This document shows, piece by piece, positions 24,153 through 32,847 of a DNA stretch of 64,000 nucleotides. The DNA is from Oscillospiraceae bacterium (GTDB lineage: Bacteria > Bacillota > Clostridia > Oscillospirales > Oscillospiraceae), in contig JAFWDU010000002.1 in assembly GCA_017516005.1 (NCBI GenBank), positions 1 to 64,000 on the forward strand, written 5' to 3'. Made by a program: the position numbers and the translations under genes. The notes under the pieces are model-generated. The model had not been told where the DNA came from, did no database searches, and worked only from the letters and a program-made list of their open reading frames with translations. How positions within the stretch are numbered: position 1 is the first letter of the stretch; every line of letters begins with the position of its first letter.

Positions 24153-25028
24153 ATGGCTCAGAATGAACCCAAGGGCGTCAAGCGCGGTGTCTCCACCTAC
24201 TGCTATGACAAGTTCCTGTATGTCAACATGGACATGGAGGACATGTTCCGCGACATGTACGACATGGGTGCTACCGGTCTTGAGATCCTTGCTGACGGCG
24301 TGATCGAGGGTTATCCCTATCCTTCCGCTGCATGGCTGGACAAATTCTTTGCTCTGACCGAGCGCTACAACATTGTCCCTGTGGAGTATGGTCACTGGGT
24401 AGAGTCCCGTCTGTTCCCGGATCGGGACGGCACTGTGGAGGAGCAGGCTGAAATGCTCATCCATGACATCAAGCTTGCGCACCTGATGGGCTTCACCTGC
24501 ATGCGCACCAAGCTCGGCGTTATCGATGAGACTCTGTCCCCCTGGCAGGGCTGGCGCGAAATCATTAAGCGCGCACTTCCCTATGCTGAAAAGTTCGATG
24601 TCCGTATGCAGCCCGAGATTCATGCTCCCACCCTGCTGAAGGATCCGATGATGATGGACTACTGCGAGTTCATCGACAAGGAGCAGACCAAGTTCTTCGG
24701 CTTCAACATTGACTTCGGCGTATTCAGAAATGTCGGCGTCATGCACTTCCCCGGCCAGGATCCCAACCGTCCGCTGTGGTCCGAGCCCGAGGACATCGTC
24801 CCCCTGCTGCCCTACATCTACTGCTGCCATGCGAAGTTCTATGACATGGATGAGAACTTCGATGAAGTCACCATCCCCTACAAGAAGGTCGTTCAGCTCA
24901 TGATCGACAACGGCTGGGACGGCTATCTGCTCTCCGAGTACGAAGGCAAGAACAAGGACAACATGTTCCACGTTCAGACTCAGCTGCGTCGCCATCATGT
25001 GATGCTGAAGAACCTGATCGGTTACTAA
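24153..25028 (+). CDS. TIM-barrel sugar isomerase-like protein, candidate C-glycoside deglycosidase large subunit
   Basis: The protein has 291 residues from ATG at 24153 (AAGGAGG upstream); the reading frame extends to 23994 but only through the promoter. It belongs to the xylose isomerase-like/AP-endonuclease-2 TIM-barrel superfamily. Metal-ligand candidates in the usual order are the Glu and His of QPEIHAP, the Asp of NIDFG, the His of CCHAKFYD and the Glu of LSEYEG. The next gene is a DUF6379-type small subunit. In characterised C-glycoside deglycosidases (DgpBC, CarBC) exactly these two proteins form the complex that cleaves the C-C bond of a 3-keto-C-glycoside. Substrate here is inferred only from this pairing. 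Confidence 0.8.
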   Translation: MAQNEPKGVKRGVSTYCYDKFLYVNMDMEDMFRDMYDMGATGLEILADGVIEGYPYPSAAWLDKFFALTERYNIVPVEYGHWVESRLFPDRDGTVEEQAEMLIHDIKLAHLMGFTCMRTKLGVIDETLSPWQGWREIIKRALPYAEKFDVRMQPEIHAPTLLKDPMMMDYCEFIDKEQTKFFGFNIDFGVFRNVGVMHFPGQDPNRPLWSEPEDIVPLLPYIYCCHAKFYDMDENFDEVTIPYKKVVQLMIDNGWDGYLLSEYEGKNKDNMFHVQTQLRRHHVMLKNLIGY

Positions 25029-25047
25029 TTGAAAGGAGCTGAAAACC

Positions 25048-25488
25048 ATGCTTGAAAATGAATTGATCCAGTATCGCGGCTTCCATAACATTGTGGAAAA
25101 CGGCGAAGTCACCGGTTTCCAGGTCTGCATCCGTCAGTGCGTTTACCGCGGCACCTGGCTGAGCCAGTTCCGCTTCGGCGCTCTGGTTGTGGACGGCGTT
25201 GAGTACGGCCCCGATGACTGCACCTTCACTGTGAGCGGCATCGAATACAAGTATGAGGAAATGGCTCCTCTGTGGCGGGTCAAGTTCCCCCTGAACGAAG
25301 TCATGGTCATTAAGGTCAAGAAGCCCGGCGGCCTTGCTCAGGGTGAGCACACCGTGGACATCCGCACTGGCCAGATCCGTTCCTATCTGCCTCCCCGCAT
25401 TGACGCTTCCCTCACTGCTCCCCGGGATCCCAATGGTCCCCGTGACATGATGGGAATGAGCAACCTCAGAAAGCTGATCATCGTCTGA
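25048..25488 (+). CDS. DUF6379 protein, candidate C-glycoside deglycosidase small subunit
   Basis: The protein has 146 residues; the start follows GAAAGGAGC and lies 19 bp after the TIM-barrel gene. Typical DUF6379 blocks are visible: FHNIVENGEVTGFQV near the start, YRGTWLSQF, VDGVEYGPDDCTFTVSG and VKKPGGLAQGEHTVDI. In the known enzymes this all-beta subunit binds the TIM-barrel subunit and completes the active site for C-glycosidic bond cleavage. No signal peptide, so the complex is cytoplasmic. The operon ends at terminator 25502-25535. Confidence 0.82.
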   Translation: MLENELIQYRGFHNIVENGEVTGFQVCIRQCVYRGTWLSQFRFGALVVDGVEYGPDDCTFTVSGIEYKYEEMAPLWRVKFPLNEVMVIKVKKPGGLAQGEHTVDIRTGQIRSYLPPRIDASLTAPRDPNGPRDMMGMSNLRKLIIV

Positions 25489-25501
25489 TCGACCAAAACA
25501 C

Positions 25502-25535
25502 AAGGCGCTCCCGTCATTTAAGGCGGGAGCGCCTT
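25502..25535. terminator. Bidirectional terminator between convergent genes
   Basis: AAGGCGCTCCCG (25502-25513) pairs perfectly with 25524-25535 around a 10-base loop. It separates the deglycosidase pair from the convergent oxidoreductase gene. Confidence 0.85.
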
Positions 25536-25583
25536 TCTATGCTCTGCTGTGTTATATCAGGAATTTCAGATTGGTTTGTTGGA

Positions 25584-26660
25584 TCAGTTTTCAGGATCCG
25601 GATGGAAGTCACGAAGAAGAATGGTTCTGTCTTCCCTGCTGGACTCGAACCCTGCAAGAACAGCACGAAGCGCATTGACGGATCTGGCATCTGCGGCGTC
25701 CGAATAGTCGCCCTTCTCAATTGCGTTCACAAAAGCGCGGATCACACCGGACTGCCTCTGATCCTCGTTGGTCATCATCACATCCAGATCATAGAATATT
25801 TTATCTCCGCGATCTGTGCTGATTGCGATGGTGTGATCCGGATGTTCATACAGACGCATGACGCCCTTGGTGCCGAAGATCACGGTGGAATTGTCCTCAC
25901 TGCCATAGTTCGTCCAGCTGACCGTCATGGTGCCGTATATATTCTTGCTCATACGGTAGATGCACAGCGCATTGTCTTCCAGTTCAATCAGGTTTCCGTC
26001 ACTCGTCCGTTTGTCCAGCGTCAGGATTTTTGCAGTCACTTCCGTAATCTCATCATCCAGAAGATACTGAATCAGGTCTACCTTGTGGATGCCGAGATCC
26101 GCCATGGCTCCCATGGACGCGACATTCTTGTCAAAGAACCAGATATCGCGCTGGATTTCACCATCGTCATTCTCGTAACGGCACCAGTTCTCCGGTCCGC
26201 CATGACAGAAAGAAGTTTTAAAGGTGAGCGGCGTGCCGATTGCTCCTTGGGCGATGAGTTCTTTGGCGCGCATGTGTCCTGTATTATACCTCTGATTCTG
26301 TGCGATCATCAGGAATTTACCGGACTTCTCTGCAGCCCGGAGCATACGCTGACAGTCTTCCACGGTAGTTGCCATAGGTTTCTCGCACAGAACATGTTTT
26401 CCTGCTTCCAGTGCCTGTACGGTTAGATCCGCATGAGCATTATTCGCGGCACAGATACTGACTGCATCAATGGCGGGATCTGCAAACAATTCCTCCAGTG
26501 TCCGGTATACCCTGCCGCCGTATGTGCGTGCAAGCGCCACACCGCGCTCCGGCATATAATCGAAATAGCCCACCAGACGGGCCTTCTGATGCGAGGCATA
26601 TTCCGGTACATGTCTTCGCTGTGCAATTCTTCCGCACCCGATAATTCCGATTCCTGTCAT
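25584..26660 (-). CDS. Gfo/Idh/MocA-family NAD-dependent oxidoreductase, candidate glycoside 3-oxidoreductase
   Basis: The protein has 358 residues. The Rossmann fold starts GIIGCGRIAQ (residues 4-13); the nucleotide-side catalytic-lysine motif is CEKPMA near residue 94; the second-domain motif MADLGIHKVDLI carries the Asp and His typical of sugar dehydrogenases of this family. It faces the C-glycoside deglycosidase pair tail to tail. In the puerarin pathway a Gfo/Idh/MocA enzyme (DgpA) oxidises C3 of the sugar before the deglycosidase acts, so the same role is plausible here. Other sugar substrates cannot be excluded. Confidence 0.8.
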   Translation of the reverse strand: MTGIGIIGCGRIAQRRHVPEYASHQKARLVGYFDYMPERGVALARTYGGRVYRTLEELFADPAIDAVSICAANNAHADLTVQALEAGKHVLCEKPMATTVEDCQRMLRAAEKSGKFLMIAQNQRYNTGHMRAKELIAQGAIGTPLTFKTSFCHGGPENWCRYENDDGEIQRDIWFFDKNVASMGAMADLGIHKVDLIQYLLDDEITEVTAKILTLDKRTSDGNLIELEDNALCIYRMSKNIYGTMTVSWTNYGSEDNSTVIFGTKGVMRLYEHPDHTIAISTDRGDKIFYDLDVMMTNEDQRQSGVIRAFVNAIEKGDYSDAADARSVNALRAVLAGFESSREDRTILLRDFHPDPEN

Positions 26661-26736
26661 ATTTTATTGCCTCCGTTCATCTCGTTTGATTTCATTTCAA
26701 AAAAGCCCCATACCCAGATCAGGTACGAAGCTTTGT

Positions 26737-27783
26737 CTATGAGCGCTCAAGTACGTAATCACAGAACGCATCCACGGAATACGCACGAAAGTACATTTCC
26801 TCCAGCGGAATCCAGCGTTCCCGGAACGCATCCAGCTTGGTGATATCCCGTTTCGCGAGCCGCTGCAGCTGTTGTTCCGGATCAATGGTGAGAAACACCC
26901 GCATGTCATACAGGGAGCGAAGCGACGGATGGCACGAGTAGGAACCTTCCACAATCGTTACCGGTGTTTTCTCAAAGGAAACAGGCTCGGCAATTTCCAT
27001 GACGCTGCAGTCAAACGGACGGTAGGACGAAAGCGCTCCGTCGCGCAGGGGGAGAAGCACTTCCTCCAGGAAACGCTCGTGATCCACATTCTCGCCTGGT
27101 GCGGCATAGCGCTCCGGGGTCCTCTGCTCCGGCCGAAGAAAGAAATCATCCATGTGAATTACGCTCCAGCCGAAACGTCTGTGCAGTTCATCGGCAAAAG
27201 TGCTCTTTCCGGAGGCGCATCTGCCATCAATCGCAAGAATCAGATTCTCACTCCGGCGGGATCTTTCCTGTACTTCCTGAAGCAGAAGCGGAAGGGAAAA
27301 ACGCCTGAGAACAATTCGGTAGGCCGGCTGATAAGCTGTCCTGTAGGGATCGGAATGGGAAACCATGGGATAGCCGGCATTGCGGTAGGCTTCCAGATAA
27401 CGATCCAGAGCTTCCAGTGAAAAAGCGAAGCATCCTTCTTCTGTCACGGCGCGAAGATCCGTCAGTTTCTCCTCAAAGGAGGAAAGATCACCTGATACCG
27501 TCGCGGCAGACCGGATAAAATCCCGATTGAGGAGATCCAGGGGATAATCTCCGCCAAGATTGACCCGGACAATGCCGTTTCCAATGGGCTCAAACTCCTC
27601 GGAAGGAGCGCCGCTTCTCTTGGACGCCTCTTCCGACAGGCGCGAATAAGAAGCATCGGGATCCGAAATGAGATGCCCGCCGCCGAATTCATTCTGATAG
27701 ACCAGTTTCACAGCGTCCTGCGGCTCCATCTGCGGATACTTTTCCCCATTGGCGCGCAAAATCTGTCTCAGTTCCGTATTCAT
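26737..27783 (-). CDS. Uridine kinase-like P-loop protein with extra N-terminal domain
   Basis: The protein has 348 residues. Residues 1-170 form a separate domain containing PQDAVKLVYQNEFGGGHLIS and FSLEALDRYL, which I do not recognise. Residues 178-348 are a uridine-kinase/phosphoribulokinase-like P-loop domain: Walker A GRCASGKST (187-195), then VIHMDDFF, typical of the kinase's second carboxylate motif, and a C-terminal lid with RLAKRDITK. It may phosphorylate a nucleoside or another small substrate; the N-terminal domain may set specificity. It has no clear operon partners and lies convergent to nothing; mreB starts upstream on the same strand. Confidence 0.7.
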   Translation of the reverse strand: MNTELRQILRANGEKYPQMEPQDAVKLVYQNEFGGGHLISDPDASYSRLSEEASKRSGAPSEEFEPIGNGIVRVNLGGDYPLDLLNRDFIRSAATVSGDLSSFEEKLTDLRAVTEEGCFAFSLEALDRYLEAYRNAGYPMVSHSDPYRTAYQPAYRIVLRRFSLPLLLQEVQERSRRSENLILAIDGRCASGKSTFADELHRRFGWSVIHMDDFFLRPEQRTPERYAAPGENVDHERFLEEVLLPLRDGALSSYRPFDCSVMEIAEPVSFEKTPVTIVEGSYSCHPSLRSLYDMRVFLTIDPEQQLQRLAKRDITKLDAFRERWIPLEEMYFRAYSVDAFCDYVLERS

Positions 27784-27832
27784 TCGCGATCAGCTCCGCA
27801 GATTAGGTTAACCATAATATATTCCTGTGAAT

Positions 27833-28867
27833 TTATGCGTCTTCCATCAGTTTCTTCCGTGCAAGGTTGATGGTACCCTCCTGCATGGAATTGAGCCACT
27901 TCAGACTCTTGCCGCAGCCGAGCACGACGCAGCTCTCCGCATCATCCGCCACTCTGGCCTTGATTCCGGTACGCTCCTCAAAGAGCGTTTCCATGCCCCA
28001 GGTCTGGCTTCCGCCGCCTGTCAGAACCACGCCAGCCTCGGAAATATCTGCGACCAGCTCCGGCGGCGTATTCTCCAGCAGTTCCACCACCGCGTCCGTA
28101 ATCTGACGCGCCGGGCGCCGAAGCGCTTCCAGGGTGTCCTCTGAAGTAACCTCCACTTCTCTGGGAAGACCGGTTTTAAGATCTCTGCCCTTGCACAGCA
28201 TTCCAACCCGTTCCGGGCGCTCCACAACGGCGCCGACGGCCATTTTGATCTCTTCCGCCGTGGTCTCGCCCACCAGCAGGTTGTATCTTCTACGAAGGTA
28301 ACGGATGATGGATGCGTCGAATTCATCGCCGGCCACCTTAAGAGAGATGGAGCGGACAATTCCGTTCATGGAGAGAACCGCCGCATCTGTCGTTCCGCCG
28401 CCAATATCCACGACCAGCTTTCCGCTTGCTTCGGACAGATCAAGTCCTGCGCCCAGCGCGGCCGCAAGAGGCTCCTCAATCAGGTAGACCTGCCGTGCGC
28501 CGGCATTGGTCGCCGCCTGGATGACCGCACGCTCCTCCACTTCCGTGATGCCGCTTGGCACGCTGACCAGTACTCTGGGCTTTACCACGGAGTAGCGGGA
28601 AATCTTGCGGAAAAACTGCGTCAGCATCCGCTCCGTCATTTCATAGTCTGAGATGGCGCCTTCACGGAGCGGCCGGATGGCGACCACATTTCCCGGCGTC
28701 CTGCCGAGCATGTTCCGCGCCGCCGCGCCGACCTGAAGAAGCCTTCCGGTATTCTTATCCACAGCAATGACACTGGGCTCACGGAGGACGACGCCTTTCC
28801 GATCCTGGTAGATCAGAACGTTTGCCGTGCCGAGATCTACGCCCAGGTCTGCAGAAAATCCAAACAT
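27833..28867 (-). CDS. mreB: Rod shape-determining protein MreB/Mbl
   Basis: The protein has 344 residues, the standard MreB length. It has the actin-fold phosphate loops DLGVDLGTANVLIY near the start and VDIGGGTTDAAVL in the middle, the adenosine motif VVLTGGGSQTWGM and an N-terminal amphipathic start MFGFSADLG. It forms membrane-associated filaments that guide lateral wall synthesis. It is not next to mreC, mreD or other divisome genes here. A solitary copy is typical of an Mbl/MreBH-type paralogue, so the exact paralogue is uncertain. Confidence 0.92.
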   Translation of the reverse strand: MFGFSADLGVDLGTANVLIYQDRKGVVLREPSVIAVDKNTGRLLQVGAAARNMLGRTPGNVVAIRPLREGAISDYEMTERMLTQFFRKISRYSVVKPRVLVSVPSGITEVEERAVIQAATNAGARQVYLIEEPLAAALGAGLDLSEASGKLVVDIGGGTTDAAVLSMNGIVRSISLKVAGDEFDASIIRYLRRRYNLLVGETTAEEIKMAVGAVVERPERVGMLCKGRDLKTGLPREVEVTSEDTLEALRRPARQITDAVVELLENTPPELVADISEAGVVLTGGGSQTWGMETLFEERTGIKARVADDAESCVVLGCGKSLKWLNSMQEGTINLARKKLMEDA

Positions 28868-28996
28868 TGTTGTACCGCCTTTCCTATTTCCGCCGGCAGT
28901 TCTGTTTCCGAACGGCAGCCCCGGTCATGCGGACACGCCGCCCCTGATCCGGGGTGCAGGCGGAGTATTCCGCCTGTGATAATATTGAAATCGCTT

Positions 28997-31276
28997 TCAG
29001 CCGGCAATTCCCTGCTTTTCCCGGAATGCCTTTTCCAGGCGAAGCTTCAGGCCGCTGTACCGCCTTGTCTGCCGGTCATTTTGCACCATGGCGGCGATTA
29101 CCTGCTCATCTCCCACTACAATCAGGAGTTCTCTTGCTCTGGTAATCGCAGTATAAAGCACGCTTCTTGTGAGGAGAAACGGGGATCCCGGAGTGGCAAC
29201 CAGAAGAACCGCCCGATATTCGCTTCCCTGGCTCTTATGGACCGTCATCGCCCAGGCAGGTTCCAGTTCCGAAAGCTGGCTGAAATCATAATTGGCAAGC
29301 CTTCCGTCATCAAAGAGGACGCTGACCATCTCCATATCGGGGCTGATTTCCTGAATCTGCCCGATATCTCCATTAAAAACGCCGGTTCCCGCTTCTCTCT
29401 CCCCGGGCTTCATCCATATAATATCATAGTTGTTCCGGATTTGCATTACCCGATCTCCCTCACGGAAGAGAATGCTCCCGTAAGTACGCTCCCGCTTTCC
29501 GTTTTCTTTCGGATTGAGCGCTTCCTGCAGGATCTGATTCAGCCGGGCAGTGCCAGTTTCCCCTTTCCGGGTCGGTGAAAGCACCTGAATCTCTGAAGCC
29601 GGAATCCCCATATTGTCCGGCAGCCGCTGGGAGATCAGGTCCCGGATGGTAGTCTGAACGCTTCCCGGATCCCTGCGGCGCAGGAAGAAGCAATCCCGGT
29701 CGCGAATCCCGAGTTCCGGCATCTGTCCCTGATTGACTGCGTGGGCATTCATGATAATGAGGCTCTCCTGTGCCTGACGGAACACCTCTGTCAGGCGCAC
29801 CGTCCGGATGCTGCCGGAGCGAAGCAGATCCGAAAACACATTGCCCGCGCCGACGCTTGGCAGCTGATCCGGATCCCCGACCAGAATCAGCCGGCAATCC
29901 GGCTTCAACGCCCGGAGAAGCGACTGGAAGAGCAGGAGATCCACCATGCTCATCTCATCCACAACCAGAACGTCCGTATCCAAAGGCTCCCTTTCATCAT
30001 GAAAGAACACATGCCCCAGATTCTCACCCTGGAACTGCGGTTCCAGAAGCCGGTGAATGGTCGCCGCCTCCCGCCCGGTCAGTTCGGACAGCCGCTTTGC
30101 GGCACGGCCTGTCGGCGCACAGAGCATGGTTTTCAAACCGATGGCGTCAAACATTTCCAGCATTCCCGCAAGGGTTGTGGTCTTTCCGGTTCCGGGTCCT
30201 CCCGTCAGCGCCATAACCTGACTGGTAGCAGCGGCGCGAATGGCTTCCACCTGCTGTTCCACGTAGGTTACCGCATGATTCCTCGCGATCCTCTCCATGA
30301 TGCGCGCAAAACCCTTCGGCTCCGGGAGAGTCCTACCGGTCATCTCCATAATCCGACCGGTAATGCCGCATTCCGCCTGGTAATACTCCGGAAGATAGCA
30401 GACCTGCAGTCCGGCCACCGTATCCCGGATCATTCTGCTCGTCTCATCCAGCCGGTCGCACGCCTCCTTCAGCCCGTCTCCCTCCAGATTCAGAAGTGAC
30501 GACGTTGCGCCAAGGAGCTTGTCCTCCGGCAGAAACACATGACCGTTGCCGAGATTGTGAATCAGTTCGTACAGAACGGCGGCATCCAGGCGTCTCGGAT
30601 CATCCTCGCTGCAGCCGACGGAGAGCGCAAAGGCGTCAACAGTGGAAAACGGCGCTCCGAACTCCGGATCTGACAGCACATAGGGGTTGGTTTCCAGCTC
30701 GCTTACCGCACGCTCCCCGTACCGCTTGTACAGCCGCACGCCGTATTCTGCCGGCATCTGATAACCGGACAGATACTCGATGAGGCGGCGAAGGCCAAGC
30801 TGGGAACGAAAGCTTTTGGAGATCTCGTTCGCTCTTTTTAATGAGATGCCCGGAATGGCTGTCAGCCGCTCCGGACTGCTTTCAATCACCCGGAGGCTGT
30901 CCTCGCCAAAACGTTCCACGATTTTCTCGGCGGTCCGTTCTCCGACCCCCTTAATGATTCGGGTGGAGAGAAACGCGATGATTCCGTGCCTGGAATCCGG
31001 AAGGAGCCGGTCCAGAAATTCCGCCTGGAACTGGGGGCCGTAGGATGCATGCCGCACCCAGTGCCCCGTCACGATCAGGCGTTCGCCTACTGCCGGCATG
31101 GGAATGGTTCCCACAACGGTGTGCGTATCCCCGTCATCACAGGAGAGGCGAAGAATTGCGTACCCGTTTTCCGCATTCTGAAAGGTAACAGAAGAGATGC
31201 TGCCCGAGAGAATCTCCTGTGCTTCACTGATGCCTGGCAGAACAATCCTCTCCTTTCGCATGCACTTTTCGTTCAT
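28997..31276 (-). CDS. recD2: RecD2-type ATP-dependent DNA helicase
   Basis: The protein has 759 residues. An N-terminal OB/helix-hairpin-helix region (to about 210) contains TRIIKGVGERTAEKIVERFG and ERLTAIPGISLKRANEI. The motor has Walker A GGPGTGKTTT (about residue 360), motif II LVVDEMSMVD, motif III GDPDQLPSVGAGNVF and the C-terminal motif MTVHKSQGSEY. This is the RecD2/RecD-like family of 5'-3' SF1B helicases found in bacteria without RecBC partners. A start at the second ATG (MRKERIV, residue 6) is possible. A palindrome GTGTATxATATACAC-type site lies upstream at 31315-31329. Confidence 0.92.
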   Translation of the reverse strand: MNEKCMRKERIVLPGISEAQEILSGSISSVTFQNAENGYAILRLSCDDGDTHTVVGTIPMPAVGERLIVTGHWVRHASYGPQFQAEFLDRLLPDSRHGIIAFLSTRIIKGVGERTAEKIVERFGEDSLRVIESSPERLTAIPGISLKRANEISKSFRSQLGLRRLIEYLSGYQMPAEYGVRLYKRYGERAVSELETNPYVLSDPEFGAPFSTVDAFALSVGCSEDDPRRLDAAVLYELIHNLGNGHVFLPEDKLLGATSSLLNLEGDGLKEACDRLDETSRMIRDTVAGLQVCYLPEYYQAECGITGRIMEMTGRTLPEPKGFARIMERIARNHAVTYVEQQVEAIRAAATSQVMALTGGPGTGKTTTLAGMLEMFDAIGLKTMLCAPTGRAAKRLSELTGREAATIHRLLEPQFQGENLGHVFFHDEREPLDTDVLVVDEMSMVDLLLFQSLLRALKPDCRLILVGDPDQLPSVGAGNVFSDLLRSGSIRTVRLTEVFRQAQESLIIMNAHAVNQGQMPELGIRDRDCFFLRRRDPGSVQTTIRDLISQRLPDNMGIPASEIQVLSPTRKGETGTARLNQILQEALNPKENGKRERTYGSILFREGDRVMQIRNNYDIIWMKPGEREAGTGVFNGDIGQIQEISPDMEMVSVLFDDGRLANYDFSQLSELEPAWAMTVHKSQGSEYRAVLLVATPGSPFLLTRSVLYTAITRARELLIVVGDEQVIAAMVQNDRQTRRYSGLKLRLEKAFREKQGIAG

Positions 31277-31572
31277 GGTTCGCCGTTCATTTCCGGTGGC
31301 TCAAAATAATGCAGTGTATATCATACACGATAAACGGAAAAATGGGAAGACTAAAGTGAGAACTGCAGGCAAAAGATACGAAAACTGTCATGAAGCCCGA
31401 ATCCTCCGGAGAAACCGATCCGGCAGATCCGAAACATCAGCTGCTCTTTCACAGAGAAAAGCTGCCTCAATCCAAATTGGAAAGAGGCAGCTTTTCAGCT
31501 GCAGATCTCAGCCGCTGTGTCCTTGCGCACAGGTGCGTTCAGACGATCGCAGGCTGTTTTTGCAGGAAAGAA
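31277..31572. other. Gap between recD2 and tuf
   Basis: It contains a 6-3-6 palindrome (GTGTATATCATACAC, 31315-31329) near the recD2 start and the tuf terminator (31457-31495). No gene is seen. Confidence 0.5.
31457..31495. terminator. Terminator of the str-type operon after tuf
   Basis: AAAAGCTGCCTC (31457-31468) pairs with GAGGCAGCTTTT (31484-31495). The T-rich ends allow termination in both directions. Confidence 0.8.
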
Positions 31573-32778
31573 TTAGTTGTTCTCGATGCCGATGACAACG
31601 CCGGAACCGACGGTACGGCCGCCTTCACGGATAGCGAAGCGGAGGCCCTGCTCGATAGCGATCGGAGTGATCAGCTCAACGCTCATATCGATGTTGTCGC
31701 CGGGCATGCACATCTCAACACCCTCGGGCAGGGAGATGATGCCGGTAACGTCAGTGGTACGGAAATAGAACTGGGGACGATAGTTGTTGAAGAACGGAGT
31801 ATGACGGCCGCCTTCTTCCTTGGACAGGACGTAAACCTGGCCAACGAACTTAGTGTGGGGATGGATGGAGCCGGGCTTCGCAAGAACCTGGCCACGCTCG
31901 ATGCCCTTGCGGTCAACGCCGCGGAGCAGTGCGCCGATGTTGTCGCCGGCTTCTGCGAAGTCGAGCAGCTTGTGGAACATTTCGATGTCGGTAACGACGG
32001 TGTTCTTGGTCTCTTCGGTCAGGCCAACGATCTCAACAGGCTCGTTCTTCTTGATCACGCCACGCTCAACACGGCCGGTAGCGACGGTGCCGCGTCCGGA
32101 AATGGTGAAGACGTCCTCGACGGGCATCAGGAAAGGCATATCCTGCTTGCGGTCGGGAGTGGGGATGTAGGAGTCAACAGCGTCCATAAGTTCCTTGATG
32201 GAAGCATACTCAGGAGCGTTGGGATCGGTGGAAGAGCTCTGCAGAGCCTCCAGAGCGCTGCCGCGAATGATGGGGATTTCGTCGCCGGGGAAGTCATAGT
32301 AGGACAGAGTATCACGGACTTCCATCTCAACCAGCTCGAGCAGCTCCTCGTCGTCAACCTGGTCAACCTTGTTCAGGTAAACAACGATAGCGGGAACGCC
32401 GACCTGACGGGCCAGAAGGATGTGCTCCTTGGTCTGAGCCATGGGGCCGTCGGAAGCAGCGATAACGAGGATAGCGCCGTCCATCTGAGCAGCACCGGTG
32501 ATCATGTTCTTGATGTAGTCAGCGTGTCCCGGGCAGTCAACGTGAGCATAGTGACGAGCTTCGGTCTCATACTCAACGTGAGCAGTGTTGATGGTAATGC
32601 CGCGCTCGCGCTCTTCGGGAGCCTTATCGATGTTGGCATAGTCGGTGTACTCAGCCTTGCCCTGGAAGGACAGCCACTTGGTGATTGCAGCGGTCAGGGT
32701 GGTCTTGCCATGGTCAACGTGACCGATGGTGCCGATGTTTACGTGGGGTTTGGTTCTTTCAAATTTCTGCTTTCCCAT
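31573..32778 (-). CDS. tuf: Elongation factor Tu
   Basis: The protein has 401 residues, with G1 [11 protein letters not shown]2 [13 protein letters not shown]3 [12 protein letters not shown] and G4 LNKVDQVDD in order, followed by domains 2 and 3 ([23 protein letters not shown], then the C-terminal VIGIEN). It carries aminoacyl-tRNA to the ribosome. The start follows GGAGGATACTTCAAATG-type spacing. It is the last gene of the L7Ae-rpsL-rpsG-fusA-tuf operon, 70 bp after fusA, and is followed by a terminator. The third codon positions are strongly biased as expected for a highly expressed gene. Confidence 0.98.
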   Translation of the reverse strand: MGKQKFERTKPHVNIGTIGHVDHGKTTLTAAITKWLSFQGKAEYTDYANIDKAPEERERGITINTAHVEYETEARHYAHVDCPGHADYIKNMITGAAQMDGAILVIAASDGPMAQTKEHILLARQVGVPAIVVYLNKVDQVDDEELLELVEMEVRDTLSYYDFPGDEIPIIRGSALEALQSSSTDPNAPEYASIKELMDAVDSYIPTPDRKQDMPFLMPVEDVFTISGRGTVATGRVERGVIKKNEPVEIVGLTEETKNTVVTDIEMFHKLLDFAEAGDNIGALLRGVDRKGIERGQVLAKPGSIHPHTKFVGQVYVLSKEEGGRHTPFFNNYRPQFYFRTTDVTGIISLPEGVEMCMPGDNIDMSVELITPIAIEQGLRFAIREGGRTVGSGVVIGIENN

Positions 32779-32847
32779 TTGAAGTATCCTCCTTGAAAAT
32801 GGTGTTTGTTTTATTTCTTACTTTAAATTTGACTTATGATGGGATGA

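Noticed and set aside
28959-28976. Hairpin AGGCGGAGTATTCCGCCT between recD2 and mreB as a terminator
   Set aside because: The loop is only two to four bases and there is no T run on the minus strand, so it is not supported.
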